From Streptomyces sp. 35G-GA-8 (GTDB lineage: Bacteria; Actinomycetota; Actinomycetes; Streptomycetales; Streptomycetaceae), in NCBI RefSeq assembly GCF_023534745.1, contig NZ_JAMHJQ010000004.1:509608-573607 (forward strand): a stretch of 64,000 nt of DNA. The letters run 5' to 3'. Below are positions 34,401 through 43,308 of the stretch, piece after piece (positions within the stretch are counted from its first letter, which is position 1; the number at the start of each line of letters is the position of its first letter). The position numbers were made by a program, and so were the translations under genes. The notes beneath the pieces were generated by a model, which had not been told where the DNA came from, did not search any database, and worked only from the letters and a program-made list of their open reading frames with translations.

Positions 34401-35315
34401 CGCCTGCTGCCCGATGGTCAGCACCATGGCGAGCATCCGGACGGGGCCGACGAGCTGGGCGAGATAGGTGGAGAAGGCGACGAACGTGCCCAGGGATATC
34501 TGCCCCCGGGTGGCCAGCCAGCCGCCGAGCGCCAGCATCGCGACCTGCCCGAGCGCGGGGACGGCCTGGAGGGCCGGGGTGTAGCGGGCGTTGAGCCTGA
34601 TGGTGCGCAGCCGCCCGGCGAACAGCTTGCGGCCGGCCTCGCGGAGCTTGCCCGTCTCCTGGTCCTCCTGGCCGAACCCCTTGACCACGCGTACGCCGGA
34701 GACGGCCCCGTCCACGACCCCGGCGACGGCCGCGGCCTGCGACTGGGCGTACCAGGTGGCGGGGTGCAGCCGGGTGCGGCTGCGGCGGGCTATGAACCAG
34801 ACGGCGGGGGCGACCGCCAGCGCTATCAGTGTCAGCGGCGGCGACAGCCACGCCATGATCACGAGGGAGATCAGGAACAGCAGCACATTGCCGATGGTCA
34901 TCGGCAGCATGAAGAGCAGGCCCTGGATGAGCTGGAGGTCGCTGGTGGCGCGGCCGATGACCTGGCCGGTGGAGAGCGTGTCCTGGCGCCGCCCGTCGAG
35001 CCGGGCGATGGTGTCGTACATCTCGGTACGCAGATCGTGCTGGACGTCGAGGGCGAGCCGCCCGCCGTAGTAGCGGCGGATGAACGTCATGACGTAGACC
35101 GCGAGGGCCGCGACGATCAGCAGACCGGTCCAGACGAGAAGGGAGCGGTCGCCGCCCCCGATGACATCGTCGATGACGACCTTGGTGATCAGTGGGACGA
35201 GAGCCATCACCGCCATCCCGGCGAGCGAGGACCCGAGAGCGAGCACCACATTGCGCCGATACCGCCACGCGTACCCGGTGAGCCGCCGTGCCCAGCCCTG
35301 CTCCGCCGCCGCCAC
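31425..35315 (-). CDS. Fused (TMD-NBD)2 ABC exporter, asymmetric
   Basis: 1296-aa full-length ABC exporter made of two half-transporters in one chain. First half: six TM helices, Walker A VGSSGSGKST, signature LSGGQRQRIALA, Walker B end LLVLDDATSAVD. The linker is rich in Leu-Glu-Ser repeats, followed by a second six-helix TMD. Second NBD: Walker A VGETGAGKST, signature LSAGQRQLIALA, Walker B end LLLDEATAALD. NBD1 thus has Asp where the catalytic Glu is expected and NBD2 has an altered signature, so one ATP site is degenerate, as in TmrAB or TM287/288. GTG 35315 behind GGGAGG. Multidrug or lipid export likely; substrate unknown. Confidence 0.9.
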   Translation of the reverse strand: MAAAEQGWARRLTGYAWRYRRNVVLALGSSLAGMAVMALVPLITKVVIDDVIGGGDRSLLVWTGLLIVAALAVYVMTFIRRYYGGRLALDVQHDLRTEMYDTIARLDGRRQDTLSTGQVIGRATSDLQLIQGLLFMLPMTIGNVLLFLISLVIMAWLSPPLTLIALAVAPAVWFIARRSRTRLHPATWYAQSQAAAVAGVVDGAVSGVRVVKGFGQEDQETGKLREAGRKLFAGRLRTIRLNARYTPALQAVPALGQVAMLALGGWLATRGQISLGTFVAFSTYLAQLVGPVRMLAMVLTIGQQARAGVERVLELIDTEPTLQDGTKELPADAEASVEFDDVSFAYEDGRTVLEGFSLEMRPGETVAVVGSSGSGKSTVSLLLPRFYDVTHGAVLVGGHDVRELTLHSLRAAIGLVPEDSFLFSDTVRANIAYGKPDATEEEILRATRAAQAHGFISELPAGYDTKVGEQGLTLSGGQRQRIALARAILTDPRLLVLDDATSAVDARVEHEIHDALRAVMAGRTTLLIAHRRSTLGLADRIAVLDGGRLADIGTHEELQRRSALYRRLLTEPDELGGVSPGHTPVAAESEASAESLEPLESVEALECLESTGSLGSLGSVADARALQAEIDAEFDAERGVTPALWERNEARGDGSSDSAAPGATPELLAQVEALPPATDQPAIDEARAVAAEDAYGLRRLLRGFGLPLLVSLALVAVDAGMGLLLPVLIRHGIDQGVEQLALGAVWTAASLGLLTVLVQWAAQIGETRKTGRTGERVLYALRLKIFAQLQRLGLDYYERELTGRIMTRMTTDVDALSTFLQTGLVTAFVSVVTFFGILVALLVIDVELALVVFATLPVLIVGTYFFRRKSVQAYELARERISVVNADLQESVSGLRIVQAFRREKDGGERFAARSDHYRSARVRGQWLISVYFPFVQLLSSVAAAAVLIVGAGRVEAGTLTTGALVAYLLYIDLFFAPVQQLSQVFDGYQQATVSLGRIQELLRERTSTAAPKEPLDVLSLRGEIAFEGVEFSYGGEPADGTTVDRTTVDGVPGGEVLSDGGAEAALTGVDLRIPAGQTVAFVGETGAGKSTLVKLVARFYDPTAGRVTADGTDLRELDMTAYRHRLGVVPQEAYLFAGTVRDAIAYGRPEATDAEVEAAARAVGAHEMIATLDGGYLHEVAERGRNLSAGQRQLIALARAELVDPDILLLDEATAALDLASEALVNQATDRLTGRRTTLVVAHRLTTAARADRVIVMDHGRVVEDGTHEQLLALNGRYTRLWSSFIGEEEPAVAR

Positions 35316-35511
35316 TGAGTGCCTCCCGATCGACCTGAACTGCCGGAAGGCACCAACGCGGGCCGTCGCGGATTTCATCCCTCCGCAACAAATACCGGTC
35401 CATGGGCCCAGACGCACTCGGCAGCGGGTCCTAGGACCTCCCGGTGCTGGGACCTCGTTGCTGAGACCTCGTTTGCTGGGACCTGTCGACGCCGAGACCG
35501 CTGGGCGACCT

Positions 35512-36375
35512 TCAGGCGCCGGCCTGGACGAGGTCCTTGTGGACGGCCCTGGCCACGGCCTGGACGGTGTTGATGCCGTCGTTCATCGTCGTGTCGTCGT
35601 GGGTGAGCACGGCGATCGTGTAGTCGTGGCCCTTGCCCGTGAAGGCGCCCACGCTGTGCACGCGCCAGCCGTGGGTGGAGCGCTGGAGCCAGCCGTTCTT
35701 GAGCTGGACGGTGGCACCGGCCGGGGCGCCCGCCGGTACGCCCCAGCGCTGGGACGGGACGACCTTGCGCATCCGGTCCAGGATGAAGCCGCGTGAGTCG
35801 GCGCTGAGCACCGTGTTCTTGGCGGTGATCAGGGACAGCAACTGCCTCTCGTCCTCCGCGGTGATCTGCGTGAGGCCCCAGGAGCCTCTCGCGCCCGGCA
35901 CGGTCCGGGTCATCCCCGCCGCCTTGAGGAAGCCCTTGACCTTCGTCGGGCCGAGCTGTTTCCACAGCGCGCTGGTCGACGCGTTGTCCGACTTGGTGAT
36001 CATGGCCGTGGCGAGATCGGTCTCACGCTCGGTCAGCTCGCGCCCGGTCTTCTGGGCGTCCCAGAGCAGGGTCGCGAGGACAGTGACCTTGACCACACTG
36101 GCGGAGTCGAACTGCTGCGTGGCGCGCAGGCCGCACCGGGTATTGGTCGTGCGGTCCTGGACGGCGACGGCCGTGGTGGACTTCCGGCCCTTGAGCGACG
36201 CGGTGATGTCCTTGGCGAGCTCGGCCCCGAGCCCGGTCCTGTCCGAGGTGCAGGCGACGGCCGGAGCCGCCGCCGCGGCGGGCGCCGCTCCCGCGGTCAC
36301 CGGCGCGAGTACGCCCGCCGCCAGGGCAGCGGCGAGCGGGCCCCGGGCACGCCGGAGTATTCGCTGGTGAGTCAT
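35512..36375 (-). CDS. Secreted class A beta-lactamase-like serine hydrolase
   Basis: 287 aa with a signal peptide (residues about 8-38). The penicilloyl-serine-transferase fold shows SxxK as Ser93-V-V-Lys96, SDN in ITKSDNASTSALW, and KNG in QLKNGWL in place of KTG. There is no clear Glu166-type deacylation motif, so true beta-lactamase activity is doubtful; a DD-peptidase-like or cell-wall-associated esterase is possible. ATG 36375; the open frame to 36471 is atypical. Stands alone, 200 bp from neighbours. Confidence 0.8.
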   Translation of the reverse strand: MTHQRILRRARGPLAAALAAGVLAPVTAGAAPAAAAAPAVACTSDRTGLGAELAKDITASLKGRKSTTAVAVQDRTTNTRCGLRATQQFDSASVVKVTVLATLLWDAQKTGRELTERETDLATAMITKSDNASTSALWKQLGPTKVKGFLKAAGMTRTVPGARGSWGLTQITAEDERQLLSLITAKNTVLSADSRGFILDRMRKVVPSQRWGVPAGAPAGATVQLKNGWLQRSTHGWRVHSVGAFTGKGHDYTIAVLTHDDTTMNDGINTVQAVARAVHKDLVQAGA

Positions 36376-36458
36376 GAAGGATTCCCACCCCTGGTGCGTC
36401 GGCGAGCGCGCTCTCCGCGGCGCGCCCGGGGACCATGATGCACACGTACGGGTGAATG

Positions 36459-36493
36459 GTTGTACGGCCAATCGATGTCGCGATTGTCACAAC
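36459..36493. promoter_or_regulatory. Dyad upstream of the serine hydrolase gene
   Basis: CAATCG-N6-CGATTG (36469-36486), flanked by GTTGT (36459-36463) and ACAAC (36489-36493), lies 85-120 bp before the ATG in an AT-rich patch. Possible operator. Confidence 0.4.
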
Positions 36494-36577
36494 TGTCGCC
36501 CTTGCCGCAGTCACCGCGCCGCACCACCGCCCACGCCACCGCCCTGCGCCACCGCCCCGCGCCACCGGGGCTCCCGG

Positions 36578-38257
36578 TCAGAGGTGCGTCGGGGCGAACA
36601 TCCTGAGCAGGGCGGGCAGTACGACCACCGACGGACCGGGTTCCGCGAGGGCCTTGGCCAGGTCCTCGCGCAGCGACTCCGGGGTGGTACGGACCGCCGG
36701 GACACCGAAGGACTCGGACAGCGCCACGAAGTCCGGGCGGGACAGCTCCGTGCCGGTCGCCTCGCCGAAGGCGTCCGTCATGTACTCGCGCAGGATCCCG
36801 TAGCCGCCGTCGTCCACGATCAGCCAGGTGACGGGCAGGTCGTACTGCCGGGCGGTGGCCAGCTCCGCGAGCGAGTACATCGCGCCGCCGTCGCCCGAGA
36901 CCGCGAGGACCGGCTTCGTACGGTCGGCCGCCGCCGCGCCCAGGGCCGCGGGGAAGGCGTAGCCGAGGCCGCCCGCTCCCTGGCCGGAGTGCATCGGGCC
37001 CGGCCAGGCGGACCAGGCCCAGTAGGCGAGGATCGTCATGTCCCAGAAGCTGGGGGCCGCGGCGGGCAGGGCCGCGCGGACGGAGGCCAGCACCCGCTGC
37101 TCCAGGGTGAGGTCCTGGGCGGCGATCCTCGCCCGTACCTTCGTCAGGACCGTACGGACCGACTCGGCGCCCGCCGGGTCCCGGCGCTCGCTCACCGCGT
37201 CCAGCAGCGCGGCCAGCGCGTTGCGGGCGTCGGCGTGGATACCGAGGGCGGGGTGGTTGGACTCCAGCTTGCCGAGGTCCGCCTCGATCTGGATCACCCG
37301 GCCGCGCGGGCGGAACGTGTGGTAGTTCGAGGAGAGTTCGCCGAGCCCGGACCCGACCACCAGCAGGACGTCCGCGTCTTCGAGGAAGTCCGTGGTGTGG
37401 CGGTCCTCCAGCCAGGACTGGAGCGAGAGCGGATGCTCCCAGGGGAAGGCGCCCTTGCCGCCGAAGGTGGTGACGACCGGCGCGGACAGCTTCTCGGCGA
37501 GCGCGCGGAGCTTGCCGGCGGCGTCGGCGCGTACGACTCCACCGCCCGCGATGATCACCGGGCGGACGGCGTCGGACAGCGCGTGCGCGGCCACGGCGGT
37601 CAGTTCGGGACGGGGCAGCAGCTCGCGCGGCGTGGCGTCCATGGCGGTGACGACCGGCAGGGACGTCCCGGCGAGGAGCACGTCCTGCGGGATCTCGACC
37701 CAGACCGGGCCGTGCGGCGCGGTGAGCGCGGACTCCCAGGCGGCGGCGATCGCGGACGGGATCTGGGAGGCGGCACGGACGGGGTGCACGGACTTCACGA
37801 TGTCGCGGAAGGACGCCTGCTGGTCGCGGAGTTCATGCAGATAGCCGTGCCGGCCGCCGCCGAGCCCGGCCGTCGGGACCTGGCTGGAGATCGCGAGGAC
37901 GGGCGCCGAGGCGGCCGCCGCCTCCTGGAGCGCGGCGAGCGAGGTCAGGGCGCCGGGGCCGGTGGAGAGCAGCAGCGGGGCGACCTCGCCGGTGACCCTG
38001 CCGTACGCGTCGGCGGCGAAGCCCGCGTTGTTCTCGACGCGGAGGCCGACGTACTGGAGCGAGGACCGGCGCAGGGCGTCGAACATACCCAGCGCGTGCT
38101 GTCCCGGCAGCCCGAACACCGTGGTGGCGCCGAGCCCGTAGAGCGTCTCGACGACCAGGTCACCGCCGTTGCGCCCGGCGGGCGGCGCCAGGGCCGCGGC
38201 GGTCTGTTCCGGGGTGAGGGGCCGGGGCCCATGGTCGTGCTCGTGGTCGTGGGTCAC
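36578..38257 (-). CDS. ThDP-dependent decarboxylase/acetolactate-synthase-like enzyme
   Basis: 559-aa ThDP enzyme with three domains. Catalytic Glu in [15 protein letters not shown], central domain PVIIAGGGV, and the C-terminal GDG motif in [16 protein letters not shown] followed by VDDGGYGI. Not a housekeeping IlvB: its start overlaps the stop of an agmatinase-family gene by 4 nt and no small subunit is near. Size and context fit AruI-type 2-ketoarginine decarboxylase, which would yield 4-guanidinobutyraldehyde. This assignment is inference. The N-terminus is His/Asp-rich (THDHEHDHG). Confidence 0.8.
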   Translation of the reverse strand: MTHDHEHDHGPRPLTPEQTAAALAPPAGRNGGDLVVETLYGLGATTVFGLPGQHALGMFDALRRSSLQYVGLRVENNAGFAADAYGRVTGEVAPLLLSTGPGALTSLAALQEAAAASAPVLAISSQVPTAGLGGGRHGYLHELRDQQASFRDIVKSVHPVRAASQIPSAIAAAWESALTAPHGPVWVEIPQDVLLAGTSLPVVTAMDATPRELLPRPELTAVAAHALSDAVRPVIIAGGGVVRADAAGKLRALAEKLSAPVVTTFGGKGAFPWEHPLSLQSWLEDRHTTDFLEDADVLLVVGSGLGELSSNYHTFRPRGRVIQIEADLGKLESNHPALGIHADARNALAALLDAVSERRDPAGAESVRTVLTKVRARIAAQDLTLEQRVLASVRAALPAAAPSFWDMTILAYWAWSAWPGPMHSGQGAGGLGYAFPAALGAAAADRTKPVLAVSGDGGAMYSLAELATARQYDLPVTWLIVDDGGYGILREYMTDAFGEATGTELSRPDFVALSESFGVPAVRTTPESLREDLAKALAEPGPSVVVLPALLRMFAPTHL

Positions 38258-39291
38258 TTCGACGCCCTTCCGGCGGCGATCTGCCGGGACATGATCGTCG
38301 TCAGTTCGTACGCCGTGTGGGAGGCGGCGACGGAGGTGATCTCCGCGTGGTCGTACGCGGGCGCGACCTCGACGACATCCGCCGAGACGAGATGGCAGGA
38401 GGCCAGCCCCCGCACTATTTCGAGGAGTTCACGGGAGGTCAGCCCGCCCGCCTCGGGTGTGCCTGTGCCCGGCGCGTGCGCCGGGTCGAGCACATCGATG
38501 TCGATGGAGATGTACAGCGGACGATCCCCGATGCGCTGCCGCAGCTGGTCCGCGATCTCGTCGACGCCCCGGCGCATCACATCGGCGGACGTGACGATCC
38601 CGAAGCCCATCCTGGCGTCGTCGTCCAGATCCCGCTTGCCGTAGAGCGGGCCGCGCGTACCGACGTGGGAGAGCGCCTCCGTATCGAGGATGCCCTCCTC
38701 GACGGCCCGGCGGAACGGCGTGCCGTGCGTGTACTCGGCGCCGAAGTAGGTGTCCCAGGTGTCCAGATGGGCGTCGAAGTGGAGCAGCGCGACCGGGCCG
38801 TGCCGCTTCGCCACCGAGCGCAGCAGCGGCAGCGCGATGGTGTGGTCGCCGCCGAGGGTCATCAGGCGTGCGCCGGTCCCGAGCAGTTCGTCGGCGGCGG
38901 CCTCGATGGTGTCGACGGCCTCGTTGATGTTGAACGGATTGGCGGCGATGTCCCCGGCGTCGGCGACCTGCGCCAGCGCGAACGGGGAGGCGTCCTGGGC
39001 CGGGTTGTACGGGCGCAGCAGGCGCGACGCCTCCCGGATCGCGTTCCCGCCGAAGCGGGCACCGGGGCGGTAGGAGACGCCGGTGTCGAAGGGGACGCCG
39101 ACGACGGCGACATCGGCGGTGCCGACCTCGTCGAGGCGGGGCAGCCGGGCGAAGGTGGCCGGGCCCGCGTACCTCGGGACCCGGGACGAGTCGACCGGAC
39201 CGCGTGGACCGACCTCGCCGCTCCCGCCGTCGCCGCTCCCGCCGTCGCCCCCGGCGCCGGGGACCTGGGATTCGTTTCCGTTGCTGCTCAT
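38254..39291 (-). CDS. Agmatinase / guanidinobutyrase-family ureohydrolase
   Basis: 345-aa binuclear-Mn ureohydrolase hydrolysing a guanidino group to urea and an amine. All arginase-family metal motifs are present: [15 protein letters not shown] and [14 protein letters not shown]. The first 25 residues are Gly/Ser low-complexity. The subfamily cannot be fixed from motifs; agmatine, 4-guanidinobutyrate or a related substrate is possible. ATG 39291 with GGAGA upstream; a longer frame to 39411 exists. Coupled to the ThDP enzyme and following an SSS symporter gene on the same strand. Confidence 0.85.
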   Translation of the reverse strand: MSSNGNESQVPGAGGDGGSGDGGSGEVGPRGPVDSSRVPRYAGPATFARLPRLDEVGTADVAVVGVPFDTGVSYRPGARFGGNAIREASRLLRPYNPAQDASPFALAQVADAGDIAANPFNINEAVDTIEAAADELLGTGARLMTLGGDHTIALPLLRSVAKRHGPVALLHFDAHLDTWDTYFGAEYTHGTPFRRAVEEGILDTEALSHVGTRGPLYGKRDLDDDARMGFGIVTSADVMRRGVDEIADQLRQRIGDRPLYISIDIDVLDPAHAPGTGTPEAGGLTSRELLEIVRGLASCHLVSADVVEVAPAYDHAEITSVAASHTAYELTTIMSRQIAAGRASK

Positions 39292-39440
39292 CGTCGGGCT
39301 CTCCGGGTTCTGCTCGCGCGGCTCGGTGCTGCCGTATACCGACAAACGCCGCTGCGTGCTGCTGTGTGGTGCTCTGTCAAGAATGGACCGTCCCGCTGAC
39401 AACACCGACAAGGGGCCGGTCCGGGTGTGGTCCGCCGCCC

Positions 39441-40925
39441 TCAGCCCACCGGAACGGCTGGTTCCGAGGGGGTCTCGGGGCTCTCGTCATCGGCCTCGCC
39501 CGCGAGCCGGCGCCGCCACGCGGCGAGCACCGCTTCGTCCGTCGGCCTGGTCGCCAGGCTGACGATCAGATAGGCGGCCAGTGAGGACAACAGGCCGTAG
39601 TAGACAGGCTCGTTGGCGAGGATGCCGTACGTCGCCATCAGCCCCACGACGGCCAGGCCGCCGACGATCACGCCGGCCAGCGCGCCGTGCACCGTCCCGC
39701 GCTTCCAGAGCAGACCGCCGAGGATCGGCACCAGCAGTCCGCCGACGAGCAGGTTGTACGCGACGGTGAGCGCCTCGACGACATCGTTCAGCGCGATCGC
39801 GATGACGATGACGCCGATCCCCATGATCAGGATGAACAGCCGGTTCCCCTTGACCTCGTCGTGCTCGGCGCCGTCCGCCCCGCCGCCCCGGCCGCCGGCC
39901 CTCCGCAGCCGCGACCAGATGTCGTTGTTCGCGACGGTGGCGCAGGCGATCAGGGCGCCCGAGGAGGTCGACATCACGGCCGCGAGGGCGGCGGCCAGCA
40001 CCAGCCCCCGTACGCCCATCGGCAGTTCGTCCTTGACGATGGTCGCGAACGCGTCGTCCGCGCTGCCCAGATTCGGGTAGAGCACCTTGGCGGCGGTCCC
40101 GATGACCGCTCCGGCCAGCGCGTACATCAGACAGTACGTACCGGCGACGGTGCCGCCCCAGCGCGCCACCTTGTCGCCGCGCGCCGTGAACACCCGCTGC
40201 CAGATGTCCTGTCCGATCAGCATGCCGAAGGTGTAGATCAGCACATAGGTGAAGATCGTCTCGCCGCCGATGCCGAACGGCGCGAAGTACTCGTCCGGCA
40301 GCTGCGCCCGCATCTCGCTGAACCCGCCCGCCTTGACCACCGCGATGGGCAGCAGGAGCAGCAGCACCCCGACGGTCTTGACCACGAACTGCACCATGTC
40401 GGTGAGCGTGATGGACCACATGCCGCCGAGCGTCGAGTACGCGACGACGATCGCGCCGCCCAGGACGATCGAGACGGTGCGGTTCAGATCGAAGAGGACG
40501 TCGAAGATCGTGGCGTACGCGATGGTCGAGGTGACCGCGAGCATCAGCGTGTACGCCCACATCACGATGCCCGAGATGACCCCGGCCCGGCCGCCGTAGC
40601 GCAGATCGAGCATCTCGGAGACGGTGTAGACCTTCAGCCGGGCGATCCGCGCGGAGAAGAAGACGGAAAGGGCGAGCAGGCCGAGGCCGATGGTGAAGAC
40701 CATCCAGGCGCCGGACAGCCCGTGCTTGTAGCCGAGGCCGACCCCGCCGATCGTGGAGGCGCCGCCGAGGACGATCGCGGCCATCGTGCCCGAATACATC
40801 CAGGGGCCCAGCCTGCGGCCCGCGACCAGGAACTCGCTCTTGGACCTGGCGCGGCGCATGCCCCACCAGCCCATGGCCAGCATGCCGGCCAGATAGACGA
40901 CGATCACCGCGTAATCGACAGCCAT
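39441..40925 (-). CDS. Sodium:solute symporter (SSS family)
   Basis: 494-aa Na+-coupled symporter with about 13 TM helices. Begins [19 protein letters not shown]; conserved SSS segments include [37 protein letters not shown] and [18 protein letters not shown] (SSS signature with sodium-site Ser residues). ATG 40925, divergent from a PucR regulator. First gene before the agmatinase-ThDP pair, so uptake of a polyamine or guanidino compound is the reasonable guess. Confidence 0.87.
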   Translation of the reverse strand: MAVDYAVIVVYLAGMLAMGWWGMRRARSKSEFLVAGRRLGPWMYSGTMAAIVLGGASTIGGVGLGYKHGLSGAWMVFTIGLGLLALSVFFSARIARLKVYTVSEMLDLRYGGRAGVISGIVMWAYTLMLAVTSTIAYATIFDVLFDLNRTVSIVLGGAIVVAYSTLGGMWSITLTDMVQFVVKTVGVLLLLLPIAVVKAGGFSEMRAQLPDEYFAPFGIGGETIFTYVLIYTFGMLIGQDIWQRVFTARGDKVARWGGTVAGTYCLMYALAGAVIGTAAKVLYPNLGSADDAFATIVKDELPMGVRGLVLAAALAAVMSTSSGALIACATVANNDIWSRLRRAGGRGGGADGAEHDEVKGNRLFILIMGIGVIVIAIALNDVVEALTVAYNLLVGGLLVPILGGLLWKRGTVHGALAGVIVGGLAVVGLMATYGILANEPVYYGLLSSLAAYLIVSLATRPTDEAVLAAWRRRLAGEADDESPETPSEPAVPVG

Positions 40926-41014
40926 GGGCTTTCTCCGTCTCGACTCGAACTCTTCATCCCGCGTTCTTGTGGGTCATGACGGTAGGTGGCCGGAAACCGT
41001 CGCTGAAGTGTACG

Positions 41015-41048
41015 TTTCATCCATTCCGCGTACGAATGATGGATGGAA
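41015..41048. promoter_or_regulatory. Imperfect dyad between symporter and pucR
   Basis: TTTCATCCATTC (41015-41026) and GAATGATGGATGGAA (41034-41048) are inverted copies of a CATCCATTC-like element, the right copy with a 3-nt insertion, in an AT-rich 128-bp divergent promoter. Likely PucR or other regulator target. Confidence 0.5.
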
Positions 41049-41053
41049 TATCC

Positions 41054-42490
41054 ATGACGAACCCCACCGCGCGCCCCGCCGCTCCCCCGCCCACCCCGCC
41101 GATTCCGCTGACCGCGCTGCTGGCGGACCGGGATCTCGGGCTGCGCCGGATCGCCGGGCCGCCGGACGACGGCTCTCAGGTGGTGCACTGGGTGCACACC
41201 TCCGAGATGGCCGATCCCTATCCGTATCTGCTCGGCGGGGAGCTGCTGCTGACCGCCGGTGTCCAGCTCAGCGACGCGTACGCGGACGAGTACGCGGCGC
41301 GGGTGGTCGAAGCGGGCGCGGGGGCGCTCGGTTTCGGGGTGACGCCGGTGTACGACACGGTGCCGCCCGCGCTCGTCGAGGCATGCGACCGGCACGGTCT
41401 GCCCCTGCTCGAAGTACCGCCCCGTACCCCGTTCACCACGGTCGCACGCGGGGTGTGGCGGCTGATGGCGGAGGCACGCCACCGCGAGCTGCGCCGGGTG
41501 ACCCAGGCGCAGCAGGGCCTGGCGGCAGCCGCAGCGCGTCAGGACCCGGTGCCCTCGGTGCTGCGGCAGCTGGCGACGCGGCTGAGGGGCCGCGCGGTGC
41601 TGTTCGCGCCGGACGGCGCGGAGCTGTACGCCACGGGCCAGGCGCCGTCGCCGGGGGCGCGTACGGCCCTGGCCCGGCTGGCCCGGGTGGTACGGGGCGG
41701 ACCCGCGTCCGCCACCGACACCGCGCACGGTGCCCAGCTCGCCGCCTACGCGCTCGGCGGCGGCCAGGGACTCGTCCTCGGCGTGGTCACCGACGTACGC
41801 GAGGCCGGGGACCACACGGTCGCCGGCGTCGCCGTCGTTCTCCTGTCCCTGCTCACGGCCCCCCATCAGAGCGCGGCCGAGGCGGGCCGCTCGGCGGCGC
41901 TCGTACGGCTGCTGCTGGGCGCCACGCCCGAAGAGGCCGCGCCGCTGCTCGGGCCCGGGCCATGGAGTGTCGTGCACGCGCGCGGCGGCGCCACGCCCTT
42001 CGCGGCGGGCGCGCTGGCGGCGGCGCTGGGCAGCGCGCTGGTCGAGACGGACGGCACCACGACCCGGATCGTCACCGACCGCGAGGTCACGGCACGGCCC
42101 GGCTGGACCCTGGGCGTCAGCGAACCGGTGGAACCGGCGGGACTGGCCGCCGCCGACGCCCGCGCCGAGCGCGCGCTGCGCCGCGCCGAGGCCACCCGTA
42201 CCCCGCTCGTGCGCCACCGAGGGGAGGGCATCACCGGCCTGTTCGCCCCCGAGGAGGCCGCCGCCCACGCCCGCACCCGCCTCGCGCCGCTCACCGGCTC
42301 CCCGGCCCTGGTCGAGACGCTGCGCGCCTGGCTCTCGCTGCACGGCAGCTGGGACCGTACGGCGGTGGCCCTGACCGTCCACCGCAACACCGTCCGCCAG
42401 CGGATCGGGCGCTGCGCGGCCCTGCTGGACATGGATCTGGACGACGCCGACGTACGGATGGAGCTGTGGTTCGCGCTGCGCTGGGCGTGA
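41054..42490 (+). CDS. PucR-family transcriptional regulator
   Basis: 478 aa. N-terminal PucR domain (LTALLADRDLGLRRIAGPPDD, with LGGELLLTAGVQLSD), a central GGDEF-like fold and a C-terminal PucR HTH (HGSWDRTAVALTVHRNTVRQ). The family activates purine or nitrogen-compound catabolism. I choose ATG 41054; ATGs at 41036/41039 are alternatives and upstream codons are unlikely. Divergent from the symporter-ureohydrolase-ThDP genes, which it probably controls. Confidence 0.85.
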   Translation: MTNPTARPAAPPPTPPIPLTALLADRDLGLRRIAGPPDDGSQVVHWVHTSEMADPYPYLLGGELLLTAGVQLSDAYADEYAARVVEAGAGALGFGVTPVYDTVPPALVEACDRHGLPLLEVPPRTPFTTVARGVWRLMAEARHRELRRVTQAQQGLAAAAARQDPVPSVLRQLATRLRGRAVLFAPDGAELYATGQAPSPGARTALARLARVVRGGPASATDTAHGAQLAAYALGGGQGLVLGVVTDVREAGDHTVAGVAVVLLSLLTAPHQSAAEAGRSAALVRLLLGATPEEAAPLLGPGPWSVVHARGGATPFAAGALAAALGSALVETDGTTTRIVTDREVTARPGWTLGVSEPVEPAGLAAADARAERALRRAEATRTPLVRHRGEGITGLFAPEEAAAHARTRLAPLTGSPALVETLRAWLSLHGSWDRTAVALTVHRNTVRQRIGRCAALLDMDLDDADVRMELWFALRWA

Positions 42491-42606
42491 CGTGGGGCGG
42501 CGGACCGGCCCCCGGCCGTACGCGGGCCACACGCCGGACACTCGGGCCGAACATCGCGTCCGAATTCCGCCAGCGCACAGAGGACCGGACGCCGACGCTG
42601 GGGCTC

Positions 42607-43125
42607 ATGACGACGTACACACCCCTCCCCATTCCTCCCTCCGCGCTCAAGGAGCTCCGCGACATCGACGACTCCGGGCGGCCGGTGCGGCCGTACATCG
42701 CGCGCGAGGACGGCGTCCCCCTCGATTGCGTGGGCAGCCCGCTGCGCTGCTGTCTGCGGGCCATCGAGCCCGGCGACCGGGTCGCGCTGGTCTCGTACGC
42801 GCCGCTGCGCCGCTGGGCGTCGGAGACGTGGGCCCAGCCCGGCGCCTATGACGAGGCCGGACCGGTGTTCATCCACGCCGACGCGTGCGAAGAGCCGCGG
42901 GAACCCCGGGGGTACCCCTTCGCCCGCCCGGGGGCGCTGCGCACCATCCGCCGTTACAACCACGACGGACAGATCGTCGGGGGCCGCCTCTTCGAGATCC
43001 CGGACGACGCCGGGGCCGGGTTCGACCGGGCTTTCGAGGAAGCGTTCGCCGACCCGGAGGTGGCTCTGGTGCATGTGCGGGCCCTGGAGTACGGCTGCTT
43101 CCAGTTCGAGGTCCGGCGACCGTAG
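42607..43125 (+). CDS. DUF1203 domain protein
   Basis: 172-aa cytosolic protein of the DUF1203 family. Characteristic segments: PLRCCLRAIEPGDRVALVSYAPL, GPVFIHADACE, and VRALEYGCFQFEVRRP at the end. Function unknown for the family. ATG 42607; the upstream open frame belongs to the pucR shadow. Confidence 0.78.
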   Translation: MTTYTPLPIPPSALKELRDIDDSGRPVRPYIAREDGVPLDCVGSPLRCCLRAIEPGDRVALVSYAPLRRWASETWAQPGAYDEAGPVFIHADACEEPREPRGYPFARPGALRTIRRYNHDGQIVGGRLFEIPDDAGAGFDRAFEEAFADPEVALVHVRALEYGCFQFEVRRP

Positions 43126-43188
43126 GCCCTGACCGCCGGATACGCCCCGGCCTTCTCGGGGCCTGGACACCGCAACGAACTACCGGGT

Positions 43189-43211
43189 AACTTGAGTGAG
43201 CAAGCGCTTAG
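43189..43211. promoter_or_regulatory. TGAGCAAGCGCTTAGC box before an acyl-CoA dehydrogenase
   Basis: An AAGCGCTT-centred dyad within GAGTGAGCAAGCGCTTAGCC, about 105 bp upstream of the GTG at 43309. TetR-type regulators of fatty/acyl-CoA genes bind comparable sequences; it differs from the GTTA-N8-TAAC sites at 46.1 kb. Confidence 0.45.
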
Positions 43212-43308
43212 CCATCGGGGCGGAAACCATCAACCGAGCAACCCCGATGGCGAGCAGCCACCTCCGCGAGAGCGGCGGCGGTTCAGCCGCGAAGAGGGGA
43301 GGCACCTC

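Noticed and set aside
31425-35315. Two separate half-ABC genes
   Set aside because: The frame is continuous from GTG 35315 to the stop at 31425 with no internal stop; the linker has no ribosome binding site at a second TMD start.
43192-43308. N-terminal extension of the acyl-CoA dehydrogenase from GTG 43192
   Set aside because: Residues are unlike the family, and GGGGAGG precedes GTG 43309; the extension also covers the AAGCGCTT box.
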